The position numbers and the translations under genes are program-made. From Phymorhynchus buccinoides (lineage: Eukaryota; Mollusca; Gastropoda; Neogastropoda; Raphitomidae), in assembly GCA_017654935.2 (NCBI GenBank), contig CM065698.1, forward strand, positions 563,376-627,375: DNA of 64,000 bases, read 5' to 3'. This document shows positions 51,849-64,000 of this stretch, piece after piece (within the stretch, counting starts at the first letter, position 1; each line of letters begins with the position of its first letter). Under the pieces are notes generated by a model. That model saw only the letters and a program-made list of their open reading frames with translations, was not told the origin of the DNA and did no database searches.

Positions 51849-52325
51849 TCGCTGTCCGACGCTAACCGTGTATTTACACAATCAGTGATTTTACAGGAGC
51901 ATCAAAAAACATATTGTCGCCTGCTACAAAGTCAATCCCCATTTAATATACGCTTGACCCTTCTTCTTTACCGATGAGTAAACATGTGACACAATAAAAG
52001 TTGCATTAACACCCAAAATTTTCGTGATAATTCAGTTACACGGTTAGTCACAAAGTTAATGCATTGTTCTCACAATGGGAGATACGACAGCTGCCGGCAG
52101 TCGCACGATTAGCGTGACCAGTTACACACTTATCGCGTCAAAACCAGCAACAACCCGCCACATACACGATTATTTCCGTGGTATCATGTGACAAATTTGA
52201 GCATTTTCATTGATCCCAGACACAAGATATTTATAGAAGACCTGCGTGAGGTCACTGGAAGGAGTTTCAGTAAAAAATCTATTTTTGTCAAATTTTGTAG
52301 ATACACGGTTAGCGTTGGACAGCGA
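51849..52325. mobile_element. MITE-like TIR element
   Basis: TCGCTGTCCGACGCTAACCG and TGTATTTAC (51,849-51,877) pair with 52,297-52,325, with two mismatches over 29 bp. Inside are partial repeats of the motif (ACACGGTTAGTCAC at 52,038). No coding sequence. Confidence 0.65.
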
Positions 52326-52485
52326 TGACATGTGCATACACACAAGCACCACACACACACGTCAACACATTTTGAATGGAAGCAAAATGGACTCACCAAA
52401 TTAGCCTAGCACAGCACTCACACGTAGTCAGACGGGAGACTTAACAAAATGGTCAGAACAAGTTTTAAAGACAGAACCGTCTCAC

Positions 52486-52912
52486 CATTTGAGGTTGGTG
52501 TTGAGTGTGGCATTGAGGCTGGTGTTGAGTGTGGCACTGAGGCTGGTGTTGAGTGTGACATTGAGGCTGGTGTTGAGTGTGGCATTGAGGCTGGTGTTGA
52601 GTGGCATTCAGGCTGGTGTTGAGTGTGGCATTGAGGTTGGTGTTGAGTGTGGCATTGAGGTTGGTGTTGAGTGTGGCATTGAGGCTGGTGTTGAGTGTGG
52701 CATTGAGGCTGGTGTTGAGTGTGGCATTGAGGTTGGTGTTGAGTGTGGCATTGAGTGTGGCATTGAGGTTGGTGTTGAGTGTGGCATTGAGGTTGGTGTT
52801 GAGTGTGGCATTGAGGCTGGTGTTGAGTGTGGCATTGAGGCTGGTGTTGAGTGTGGCATTGAGGCTGGTGTTGAGTGTGGCATTGGCCTCCGCAATGTGC
52901 ATGGCTGTGTCA
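52486..52912 (-). CDS. LRRC34: LRRC34-like LRR exon with 24-bp coding minisatellite
   Basis: Minus strand, acceptor CATTTTCTGAAG, donor GTGAGA. It opens DTAMHIAEANATLNTSL and continues as NATLNTSL/NATLNTNL units before ending NLK plus TG. The plain exon would be about 60 nt, half of an LRR (GDxAMHIAEANATLNTNLK), parallel to the exon at 52,983. The 24-bp unit keeps frame, but one unit near 52,600 lacks 2 bp, so the 427-nt exon as assembled is out of phase. Thus either the exon is skipped or dead, or the deletion is an assembly error. It has phase 2 on both sides and joins in frame to the 47,943 exon if repaired or if the array is absent. Confidence 0.65.
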
Positions 52913-52982
52913 CTTCAGAAAATGAAATAAAGAAATGAATAAGTAAGATAGAAATAAATAAATCAACCAGATTGTTTCTCAC

Positions 52983-53047
52983 CATTTCAGGTAGGTATTC
53001 AATGAGACAACAATCTCCACAATGTGCATGGCACCATCACCCTCCAG
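52983..53047 (-). CDS. LRRC34: LRRC34-like LRR exon at the border of the 29-bp satellite
   Basis: The minus strand reads LEGDGAMHIVEIVVSLNTYL K plus TG before a GTGAGA donor. It is homologous to DTAMHIAEANATLNTNLK of the next exon (shared AMHI, SLNT/TLNT). It corresponds to the second half of one LRR; the first half is not visible because the satellite starts at about 53,048. The upstream border is uncertain: TTCCTGTCCTGGAG could serve as acceptor. An exon duplication pair is likely. Confidence 0.6.
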
Positions 53048-56000
53048 GACAGGAAGTAAATGAATGAATATGACAGGACATGAAGTAAATGAATGAATAC
53101 GACAGGACATGAAGTAAATGAATGAATACGACAGGACATGAAGTAAATGAATGAATACGACAGGACATGAAGTAAATGAATGAATACGACAGGACATGAA
53201 GTAAATGAATGAATACGACAGGACATGAAGTAAATGAATGAATACGACAGGACATGAAGTAAATGAATGAATACGACAGGACATGAAGTAAATGAATGAA
53301 TACGACAGGACATGAAGTAAATGAATGAATACGACAGGACATGAAGTAAATGAATGAATACGACAGGACAGGAAGTAAATGAATGAATACGACAGGACAT
53401 GAAGTAAATGAATGAATACGACAGGACATGAAGTAAATGAATGAATACGACAGGACATGAAGTAAATGAATACGACAGGACATGAAGTAAATGAATGAAT
53501 ACGACAGGACATGAAGTAAATGAATGAATACGACAGGACATGAAGTAAATGAATGAATACGACAGGACATGAAGTAAATGAATGAATACGACAGGACATG
53601 AAGTAAATGAATGAATACGACAGGACATGAAGTAAATGAATGAATACGACAGGACATGAAGTAAATGAATGAATACGACAGGACATGAAGTAAATGAATG
53701 AATACGACAGGACATGAAGTAAATGAATGAATACGACAGGACATGAAGTAAATGAATGAATACGACAGGACATGAAGTAAATGAATGAATACGACAGGAC
53801 ATGAAGTAAATGAATGAATACGACAGGACATGAAGTAAATGAATGAATACGACAGGACATGAAGTAAATGAATGAATACGACAGGACATGAAGTAAATGA
53901 ATGAATACGACAGGACATGAAGTAAATGAATGAATACGACAGGACATGAAGTAAATGAATGAATACGACAGGACATGAAGTAAATGAATGAATACGACAG
54001 GACAGGAAGTAAATGAATGAATACGACAGGACATGAAGTAAATGAATGAATACGACAGGACATGAAGTAAATGAATGAATACGACAGGACATGAAGTAAA
54101 TGAATGAATACGACAGGACATGAAGTAAATGAATGAATACGACAGGACATGAAGTAAATGAATGAATACGACAGGACATGAAGTAAATGAATGAATACGA
54201 CAGGACATGAAGTAAATGAATGAATACGACAGGACATGAAGTAAATGAATGAATACGACAGGACATGAAGTAAATGAATGAATACGACAGGACATGAAGT
54301 AAATGAATGAATACGACAGGACATGAAGTAAATGAATGAATACGACAGGACATGAAGTAAATGAATGAATACGACAGGACATGAAGTAAATGAATGAATA
54401 CGACAGGACATGAAGTAAATGAATGAATACGACAGGACATGAAGTAAATGAATGAATACGACAGGACATGGAAGTAAATGAATGAATACGACAGGACATG
54501 AAGTAAATGAATGAATACGACAGGACATGAAGTAAATGAATAATACGACAGGACATGAAGTAAATGAATGAATACGACAGGACATGAAGTAAATGAATGA
54601 ATACGACAGGACATGAAGTAAATGAATGAATACGACAGGACATGAAGTAAATGAATGAATACGACAGGACATGAAGTAAATGAATGAATACGACAGGACA
54701 TGAAGTAAATGAATGAATACGACAGGACATGAAGTAAATGAATGAATACGACAGGACATGAAGTAAATGAATGAATACGACAGGACAAATGAAGTAAATG
54801 AATGAATACGACAGGACATGAAGTAAATGAATGAATACGACAGGACATGAAGTAAATGAATGAATACGACAGGACATGAAGTAAATGAATGAATACGACA
54901 GGACATGAAGTAAATGAATGAATACGACAGGACATGAAGTAAATGAATGAATACGACAGGACATGAAGTAAATGAATGAATACGACAGGACATGAAGTAA
55001 ATGAATGAATACGACAGGACATGAAGTAAATGAATGAATACGACAGGACATGAAGTAAATGAATGAATACGACAGGACATGAAGTAAATGAATGAATACG
55101 ACAGGACATGAAGTAAATGAATGAATACGACAGGACATGAAGTAAATGAATGAATACGACAGGACATGAAGTAAATGAATGAATACGACAGGACATGAAG
55201 TAAATGAATGAATACGACAGGACATGAAGTAAATGAATGAATACGACAGGACATGAAGTAAATGAATGAATACGACAGGACATGAAGTAAATGAATGAAT
55301 ACGACAGGACATGAAGTAAATGAATGAATACGACAGGACATGAAGTAAATGAATGAATACGACAGGACATGAAGTAAATGAATGAATAAATGAATGAATA
55401 CGACAGGACATGAAGTAAATGAATGAATACGACAGGACATGAAGTAAATGAATGAATACGACAGGACATGAAGTAAATGAATGAATACGACAGGACATGA
55501 AGTAAATGAATGAATACGACAGGACAGGAAGTAAATGAATGAATACGACAGGACATGAAGTAAATGAATGAATACGACAGGACAGGAAGTAAATGAATGA
55601 ATACGACAGGACAGGAAGTAAATGAATGAATACGACAGGACATGAAGTAAATGAATGAATACGACAGGACATGAAGTAAATGAATGAATACGACAGGACA
55701 TGAAGTAAATGAATGAATACGACAGGACATGAAGTAAATGAATGAATACGACAGGACATGAAGTAAATGAATGAATACGACAGGACATGAAGTAAATGAA
55801 TACGACAGGACATGAAGTAAATGAATGAATACGACAGGACATGAAGTAAATGAATGAATACGACAGGACAGGAAGTAAATGAATGAATACGACAGGACAT
55901 GAAGTAAATGAATGAATACGACAGGACATGAAGTAAATGAATGAATACGACAGGACATGAAGTAAATGAATGAATACGACAGGACAGTAAGTAAATGAAT

Positions 56001-59000
56001 GAATACGACAGGACATGAAGTAAATGAATGAATACGACAGGACATGAAGTAAATGAATGAATACGACAGGACATGAAGTAAATGAATGAATACGACAGGA
56101 CATGAAGTGAATACGACAGGACATGAAGTAAATGAATGAATACGACAGGACATGAAGTAAATGAATGAATACGACAGGACATGAAGTAAATGAATGAATA
56201 CGACAGGACATGAAGTAAATGAATGAATACGACAGGACATGAAGTAAATGAATGAATACGACAGGACATGGAAATGAATACACAGGACATGAAGTAAATG
56301 AATGAATACGACAGGACATGAAGTAAATGAATGAATACGACAGGACATGAAGTAAATGAATGAATACGACAGGACATGAAGTAAATGAATGAATACGACA
56401 GGACATGAAGTAAATGAATACGAATACGACAGGACATGAAGTAAATGAATGAATACGACAGGACATGAAGTAAATGAATGAATACGACAGGACATGAAGT
56501 AAATGAATGAATACGACAGGACATGAAGTAAATGAATGAATACGACAGGACATGAAGTAAATGAATGAATACGACAGGACAGGAAGTAAATGAATGAATA
56601 CGACAGGACATGAAGTAAATGAATGAATACGACAGGACATGAAGTAAATGAATGAATACGACAGGACATGAAGTAAATGAATGAATACGACAGGACATGA
56701 AGTAAATGAATGAATACGACAGGACATGAAGTAAATGAATGAATACGACAGGACAGGAAGTAAATGAATGAATACGACAGACAGGACATGAAGTAAATGA
56801 ATGAATACGACAGGACATGAAGTAAATGAATGAATACGATGAATGAATACGACAGGACATGAAGTAAATGAATGAACAGGACATGAAGTAAATGACAATA
56901 CGACAGGACATGAAGTAAATGAATGAATACGACAGGACATGAAGTAAATGAATGAATACGACAGGACATGAAGTAAATGAATGAATACGACAGGACAGGA
57001 AGTAAATGAATGAATACGACAGGACAGGAAGTAAATGAATGAATACGACAGGACATGAAGTAAATGAATGAATACGACAGGACAGGAAGTAAATGAATGA
57101 ATACGACAGGACATGAAGTAAATGAATGAATACGACAGGACATGAAGTAAATGAATGAATACGACAGGACATGAAGTAAATGAATGAATACGACAGGACA
57201 TGAAGTAAATGAATGAATACGACAGGACATGAAGTAAATGAATGAATACGACAGGACATGAAGTAAATGAATGAATACGACAGGACAAAGTAAATGAATG
57301 AATACGACAGGACATGAAGTAAATGAATGAATACGACAGGACATGAAGTAAATGAATGAATACGACAGGACATGAAGTAAATGAATGAATACGACAGGAC
57401 ATGAAGTAAATGAATGAATACGACAGGACATGAAGTAAATGAATGAATACGACAGGACAGGAAGTAAATGAATGAATACGACAGGACAGGAAGTAAATGA
57501 ATGAATACGACAGGACATGAAGTAAATGAATACGACAGGACATGAAGTAAATGAATGAATACGACAGGACATGAAGTAAATGAATGAATACGACAGACAG
57601 GAAGTAAATGAATGAATACGACAACATGAATAAATGAATGAATACGACAGGACATGAAGTAAATGAATGAATACGACAGGACATGAAGTAAATGAATGAA
57701 TACGACAGGACAGGAAGTATGAATACGACAGGACATGAAGTAAATGTAAATGAATAAATGAATAATACGACAGGACATGAAGTAAATGAATGAATACGAC
57801 AGGACATGAAGTAAATGAATGAATACGACAGGACAGGAAGTAAATGAATGAATACGACAGGACAGGAAGTAAATGAATGAATACGACAGGACAGGAAGTA
57901 AATGAATACGACAGGACATGAAGTAAATGAATGAATACGACAGGACATGAAGTAAATGAATGAATACGACAGGACATGAAGTAAATGAATGAATACGACA
58001 GGACATGAAGTAAATGAATGAATACGACAGGACATGAAGTAAATGAATACGACAGGACATGAAGTAAATGAATGAATACGACAGGACAGGAAGTAAATGA
58101 ATAATACGACAGGACATGAAGTAAATGAATGAATACGACAGGACATGAAGTAAATGAATGAATACGACAGGACATGAAGTAAATGAATGAATACGACAGG
58201 ACATGAAGTAAATGAATGAATACGACAGGACATGAAGTAAATGAATGAATACGACAGGACATGAAGTAAATGAATGAATACGACAGGACATGAAGTAAAT
58301 GAATGAATACGACAGGACATGAAGTAAATGAATGAATACGACAGGACATGAAGTAAATGACATGAATAAATGAATGAATACGACAGGACATGAAGTAAAT
58401 GAATGAAGTAAATGAATGAATACGACAGGACATGAAGTAAATGAATGAATACGACAGGACATGAAGTAAATGAATGAATACGACAGGACATGAAGTAAAT
58501 GAATGAAGTAAATGAATGAATACGACAGGACATGAAGTAAATGAATGAATACGACAGGACATGAAGTAAATGAATAAATGAATACGACAGGACATGAAGT
58601 AAATGAATGAATACGACAGGACATGAAGTAAATGAATGAATACGACAGGACATGAAGTAAATGAATGAATATGAAGTAAAAATGAATGAATACGACAGGA
58701 CATGAAGTAAATGAATGAATACGACAGGACATGAAGTAAATGAATGAATACGACAGGACATGAAGTAAATGAATAAGGACATGAATGAATGAATACGACA
58801 GGACATGAAGTAAATGAATGAATACGACAGGACAGGAAGTAAATAAATGAATACAGGACAGGACATGAAGTAAATGAATGAATACGACAGGACATGAAGT
58901 AAATGAATGAATACGACAGGACATGAAGTAAATGAATGAATACGACAGGACATGAAGTAAATGAATGAATACGACAGGACATGAAGTAAATGAATGAATA

Positions 59001-62000
59001 CGACAGGACATGAAGTAAATGAATGAATACGACAGGACATGAAGTAAATGAATGAATACGACACAGGACATGAAGTAAATGAATGAATACGACAGGACAT
59101 GAAGTAAATGAAGTAAATGAATGAATACGACAGGACATGAAGTAAATGAATGAATACGACAGGACATGAAGTAAATGAATGAATACGACAGGACATGAAG
59201 TAAATGAATGAATACGACAGGACATGAAGTAAATGAATAATACGACAGGACATGAAGTAAATGAATGAATACGACAGGACATGAAGTAAATGAATGAATA
59301 CGACAGGACATGAAGTAAATGAATGAATACGACAGGACATGAAGTAAATGAATACGACAGGACATGGTAAATGAAGTAAATGACATGAATAAATGAATAC
59401 GACAGGACATGAAGTAAATGAATGAATACGACAGGACATGAAGTAAATGAATGAATACGACAGGACATGAAGTAAATGAATAAATGAATGACACGACAGG
59501 ACATGAAGTAAATGAATGAATACGACAGGACATGAAGTAAATGAATGAATACGACAGGACATGAAGTAAATGAATGAATACGACAGGACATGAAGTAAAT
59601 GAATGAATACAGGACATGAAGTAAATGAATGAATACGACAGGACACAGGACATGAAGTAAATGAATGAATACGACAGGACATGAAGTAAATGAATGAATA
59701 CGACAGGACATGAAGTAAATGAATGAATACGACAGGACATGAAGTAAATGAATGAATACGACAGGACATGAAGTAAATGAATGAATACGACAGGACATGA
59801 AGTAAATGAATGAATACGACAGGACATGAAGTAAATGAATGAATACGACAGGACATGAAGTAAATGAATGAATACGACAGGACATGAAGTAAATGAATGA
59901 ATACGACAGGACATGAAGTAAATGAATGAATACGACAGGACATGAAGTAAATGAATGAATACGACAGGACATGAAGTAAATGAATGAATACGACAGGACA
60001 TGAAGTAAATGAATGAATACGACAGGAAGTAAATGAATGAATACGACAGGACATGAAGTAAATGAATAAGTAAATGACAGGACATGAAGTAAATGAAGTA
60101 AATGAATGAATACGACAGGACATGAAGTAAATGAATGAATACGACAGGACATGAAGTAAATGAATGAATACGACAGGACATGAAGTAAATGAATGAATAC
60201 GACAGGACATGAAGTAAATGAATGAATACGACAGGACATGAAGTAAATGAATGAATACGACAGGACATGAAGTAAGTAAATGAATGAATACGACAGGACA
60301 TGAAGTAAATGAATGAATACGACAGGACATGAAGTAAATGAATGAATACGACAGGACATGAAGTAAATGAATGAATACGACAGGACATGAAGTAAATGAA
60401 TGAATACGACAGGACATGAAGTAAATGAATACGACAGGACATGAAGTAAATGAATGAATACGACAGGACATGAAGTAAATGAATGAATACGACAGGACAT
60501 GAAGTAAATGAATGAATACGACAGGACATGAAGTAAATGAATGAATACGACAGGACAGGAAGTAAATGAATGAATACGACAGGACATGAAGTAAATGAAT
60601 GAATACGACAGGACATGAAGTAAATGAATGAATACGACAGGACATGAAGTAAATGAATGAATACGACAGGACATGAAGTAAATGAATGAATACGACAGGA
60701 CATGAAGTAAATGAATGAATACGACAGGACATGAAGTAAATAAATGAATACGACAGGACATGAAGTAAATGAATGAATACGACAGGACATGAAGTAAATG
60801 AATGAATACGACAGGACATGAAGTAAATGAATACGACAGGACATGAAGTAAATGAATGAATACGACAGGACATGAAGTAAATGAATGAATACGACAGGAC
60901 ATGAAGTAAATGAATGAATACGACAGGACATGAAGTAAATGAATGAATACGACAGGACATGAAGTAAATGTAATACGACAGGACATGAAGTGAATAATAC
61001 GACAGGACATGAAGTAAATGAATGAATACGACAGGACATGAAGTAAATGAATGAATACGACAGGACATGAAGTAAATGAATGAATACGACAGGACATGAA
61101 GTAAATGAATGAATACGACAGGACATGAAGTAAATGAATGAATACGACAGGACATGAAGTAAATGAAGGACAGGAAGTAAATGAATGAATACGACAGGAC
61201 ATGAAGTAAATGAATGAATACGACAGGACATGAAGTAAATGAATGAATACGACAGGACATGAAGTAAATGAATGAATACGACAGGACAGGAAGTAAATGA
61301 ATGATACGAATGGACATGAAGTGAATACGACAGGACATGAAGTAAATGAATGAATACGACAGGACATGAAGTAAATGAATGAATACGACAGGACATGAAG
61401 TAAATGAATGAATACGACAGGACATGAAGTAAATGAATGAATACGACAGGACATGAAGTAAATGAATGAATACGACAGGACATGAAGTAAATGAATGAAT
61501 ACGACAGGACATGAAGTAAATGAATGAATACGACAGGACATGAAGTAAATGAATGAATACGACAGGACATGAAGTAAATGAATGAATACGACAGGACATG
61601 AAGTAAATGAATGAATACGACAGGACATGAAGTAAATGAATGAATACGACAGGACATGAAGTAAATGAATGAATAAGAAATGACAGGACATGAAGTAAAT
61701 GAATGAATACGACAGGACATGAAGTAAATGAATGAATACGACAGGACATGAAGTAAATGAATGAATACGACAGGACATGAAGTAAATGAATGAATACGAC
61801 ATGAATGAATAAATGAATGAATACGACAGGACATGAAGTAAATGAATGAATACGACAGGACATGAAGTAAATGAATGAATACGACAGGACATGAAGTAAA
61901 TGAATGAATACGACAGGACATGAAGTAAATGAATGAATACGACAGGACATGAAGTAAATGAATGAATACGACAGGACATGAAGTAAATGAATGAATACGA

Positions 62001-64000
62001 CAGGACATGAAGTAAATGAATGAATACGACAGGACATGAAGTAAAGGAATGAATAAATGAATGAATACACAGGACATGAAGTAAATGAATGAATACGACA
62101 GGACATGAAGTAAATGAATGAATACGACAGGACATGAAGTAAATGAATGAATACGACAGGACATGAAGTAAATGAATGAATACGACAGGACATGAAGTAA
62201 ATGAATGAATACGACAGGACATGAAGTAAATGAATGAACGACAGGAAATGAATGAATACGACAGGACATGAAGTAAATGAATGAATACGACAGGACATGA
62301 AGTAAATGAATGAATACGACAGGACAGGAAGTAAATGAATGAATACGACAGGACATGAAGTAAATGAATGAATACGACAGGACATGAAGTAAATGAATGA
62401 ATACGACAGGACATGAAGTAAATGAATGAATACGACAGGACATGAAGTAAATGAATGAATACGACAGGACATGAAGTAAATGAATGAATACGACAGGACA
62501 TGAAGTAAATGAATGAATACGACAGGACATGAAGTAAATGAATGACATACGACAGTAAATGAAGTAACAGGACATGAAGTAAATGAATACGACAGGACAT
62601 GAAGTAAATGAATGAATACGACAGGACATGAAGTAAATGAATGAATACGACAGGACATGAAGTAAATGAATGAATGAATACGACAGGACATGAAGTAAAT
62701 GAATGAATACGACAGGACATGAAGTAAATGAATGAATACGACAGGACAGGAAGTAAATGAATGAATACGACAGGACATGAAGTAAATGAATACGACATAA
62801 GTAAATGAATGAATACGACAGGACATGAAGTAAATGAATGAATACGACAGGACATGAAGTAAATGAATGAATACAGGACAGGACATGAAGTAAATGAATG
62901 AATACGACAGGACATGAAGTAAATGAATGAATACGACAGGACATGAAGTAAATGAATGAATACGACAGGACATGAAGTAAATGAATGAATACGACAGGAC
63001 ATGAAGTAAATGAATGAATACGACAGGACATGAAGTAAATGAATGAATACGACAGGACATGAAGTAAATGAATGAATACGACAGGACATGAAGTAAATGA
63101 ATGAATACGACAGGACATGAAGTAAATGAATGAATACGACAGGACATGAAGTAAATGAATGAATACGACAGGACACGACAGGACATGAAGTAAATGAATG
63201 AATACGACAGGACATGAAGTAAATGAATGAATACGACAGGACATGAAGTAAATGAATGAATACGACAGGACATGAAGTAAATGAATGAATACGACAGGAC
63301 ATGAAGTAAATGAATGAATACGACAGGACATGAAGTAAATGAATGAATACGACAGGAAGTAAATGAAGTAAATGAATGAATACGACAGGACATGAAGTAA
63401 ATGAATGAATACGACAGGACATGAAGTAAATGAATGAATACGACAGGACATGAAGTAAATGAATGAATACGACAGGACATGAAGTAAATGAATGAATACG
63501 ACAGGACATGAAGTAAATGAATGAATACGACAGGACATGAAGTAAATGAATGAATACGACAGGACATAAATGAAGTAAATGAATGAATAATACGACAGGA
63601 CATGAAGTAAATGAATGAATACAGGACAGGATAAATGAATGAATACAGGACATGAAGTAACATGACGACAGGACATGAAGTAAATGAATGAATACGACAG
63701 GACATGAAGTAAATGAATGAATACGACAGGACATGAAGTAAATGAATGAATACGACAGGACATGAAGTAAATGAATGAATACGACAGGACATGAAGTAAA
63801 TGAATAAATAATACGACAGGACATGAAGTAAATGAATGAATACGACAGGACATGAAGTAAATGAATGAATACGACAGGACATGAAGTAAATGAATGAATA
63901 CGACAGGACATGAAGTAAATGAATGAATACGACAGGACATGAAGTAAATGAATGAATACGACAGGACATGAAGTAAATGAATGAATACGACAGGACATGA
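53048..64000. repeat. 29-bp satellite array, about 375 copies, open-ended
   Basis: The unit GAATACGACAGGACATGAAG TAAATGAAT continues to the window edge. Variants are mainly GGACAGGAAG for GGACATGAAG and loss or gain of a GAAT. Irregular junctions increase to the right (56-63.7 kb). The minus strand has no stop in any phase and 29 shifts the frame each unit, so all three minus frames are open for about 3,650 codons; none is a gene. The left end merges with the LRRC34 exon border (CCTCCAGGACAGGAAGTAAA). Confidence 0.97.

Noticed and set aside
52979..63998. Three overlapping 3,650-residue minus-strand open frames
   Set aside because: They are readings of a 29-bp satellite without stops; the peptide is the same 29-residue cycle in all phases, and codon usage is that of the repeat.

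Overview
This is nuclear DNA from an animal, most likely a marine mollusc or other lophotrochozoan. It has spliced exons with GT/AG borders, several non-LTR retrotransposon families, a Ty3/Gypsy element, hAT, Tigger, Helitron and TTAA-type elements, and very high tandem-repeat content. The species assignment is inference. There are no prokaryotic genes, operons or CRISPR arrays. Well over half of the window is tandem repeat.

Two cellular genes are recognisable, both broken into small exons inside repeat-filled introns. (1) A C8orf33 (UPF0488) homolog on the + strand: exons at 23,976-24,066, 25,246-25,380 and 31,016-31,452, the last with a stop codon and two FRFNF motifs. (2) A LRRC34-like leucine-rich-repeat gene. 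Its N-terminal LRR exons lie on the + strand (3,940-4,129 and 9,957-10,003, with shards at 6,158 and 10,137). Its C-terminal exons lie on the - strand (about 53,047-52,983, 52,912-52,486, 47,943-47,817 and 32,806-32,579, ending in a stop). A 500-bp N gap at 10,547-11,046 separates the two halves, so a misoriented contig, a real inversion or two partial copies are all possible.

Layout: 1-10.5 kb holds foldback and Tigger-like elements, six large tandem arrays, LRRC34 N-terminal exons and a hammerhead-like motif. 11-20 kb is a graveyard of LINE fragments in both orientations with homopolymer tracts. 20-32.4 kb is the C8orf33 gene, its arrays, a TTAA-type MITE, a larger TIR element and two hAT-like insertions. 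32.5-37.7 kb is the LRRC34 3' exon, its duplicated acceptors, TIR elements and a LINE. 37.7-47 kb is a Helitron carrying a MITE, then a Tigger (CENP-B-type) element disrupted by a nearly intact-length Gypsy retrotransposon. 47-53 kb holds three more LRRC34 exons, arrays and another LINE. 53-64 kb is one 29-bp satellite array running off the window.

The main observation is that all nine recognised exons are physically tied to a tandem array or duplicated shard at a splice border or inside the exon. In most cases the repeat copies part of the exon and its splice site (donor, acceptor or exon body), making from 4 to about 48 decoy junctions per exon. Elements inserted inside these arrays can be dated and delimited against neighbouring uninterrupted repeat units, giving internal empty-site proof for a Helitron, a TTAA MITE and two hAT-like elements.
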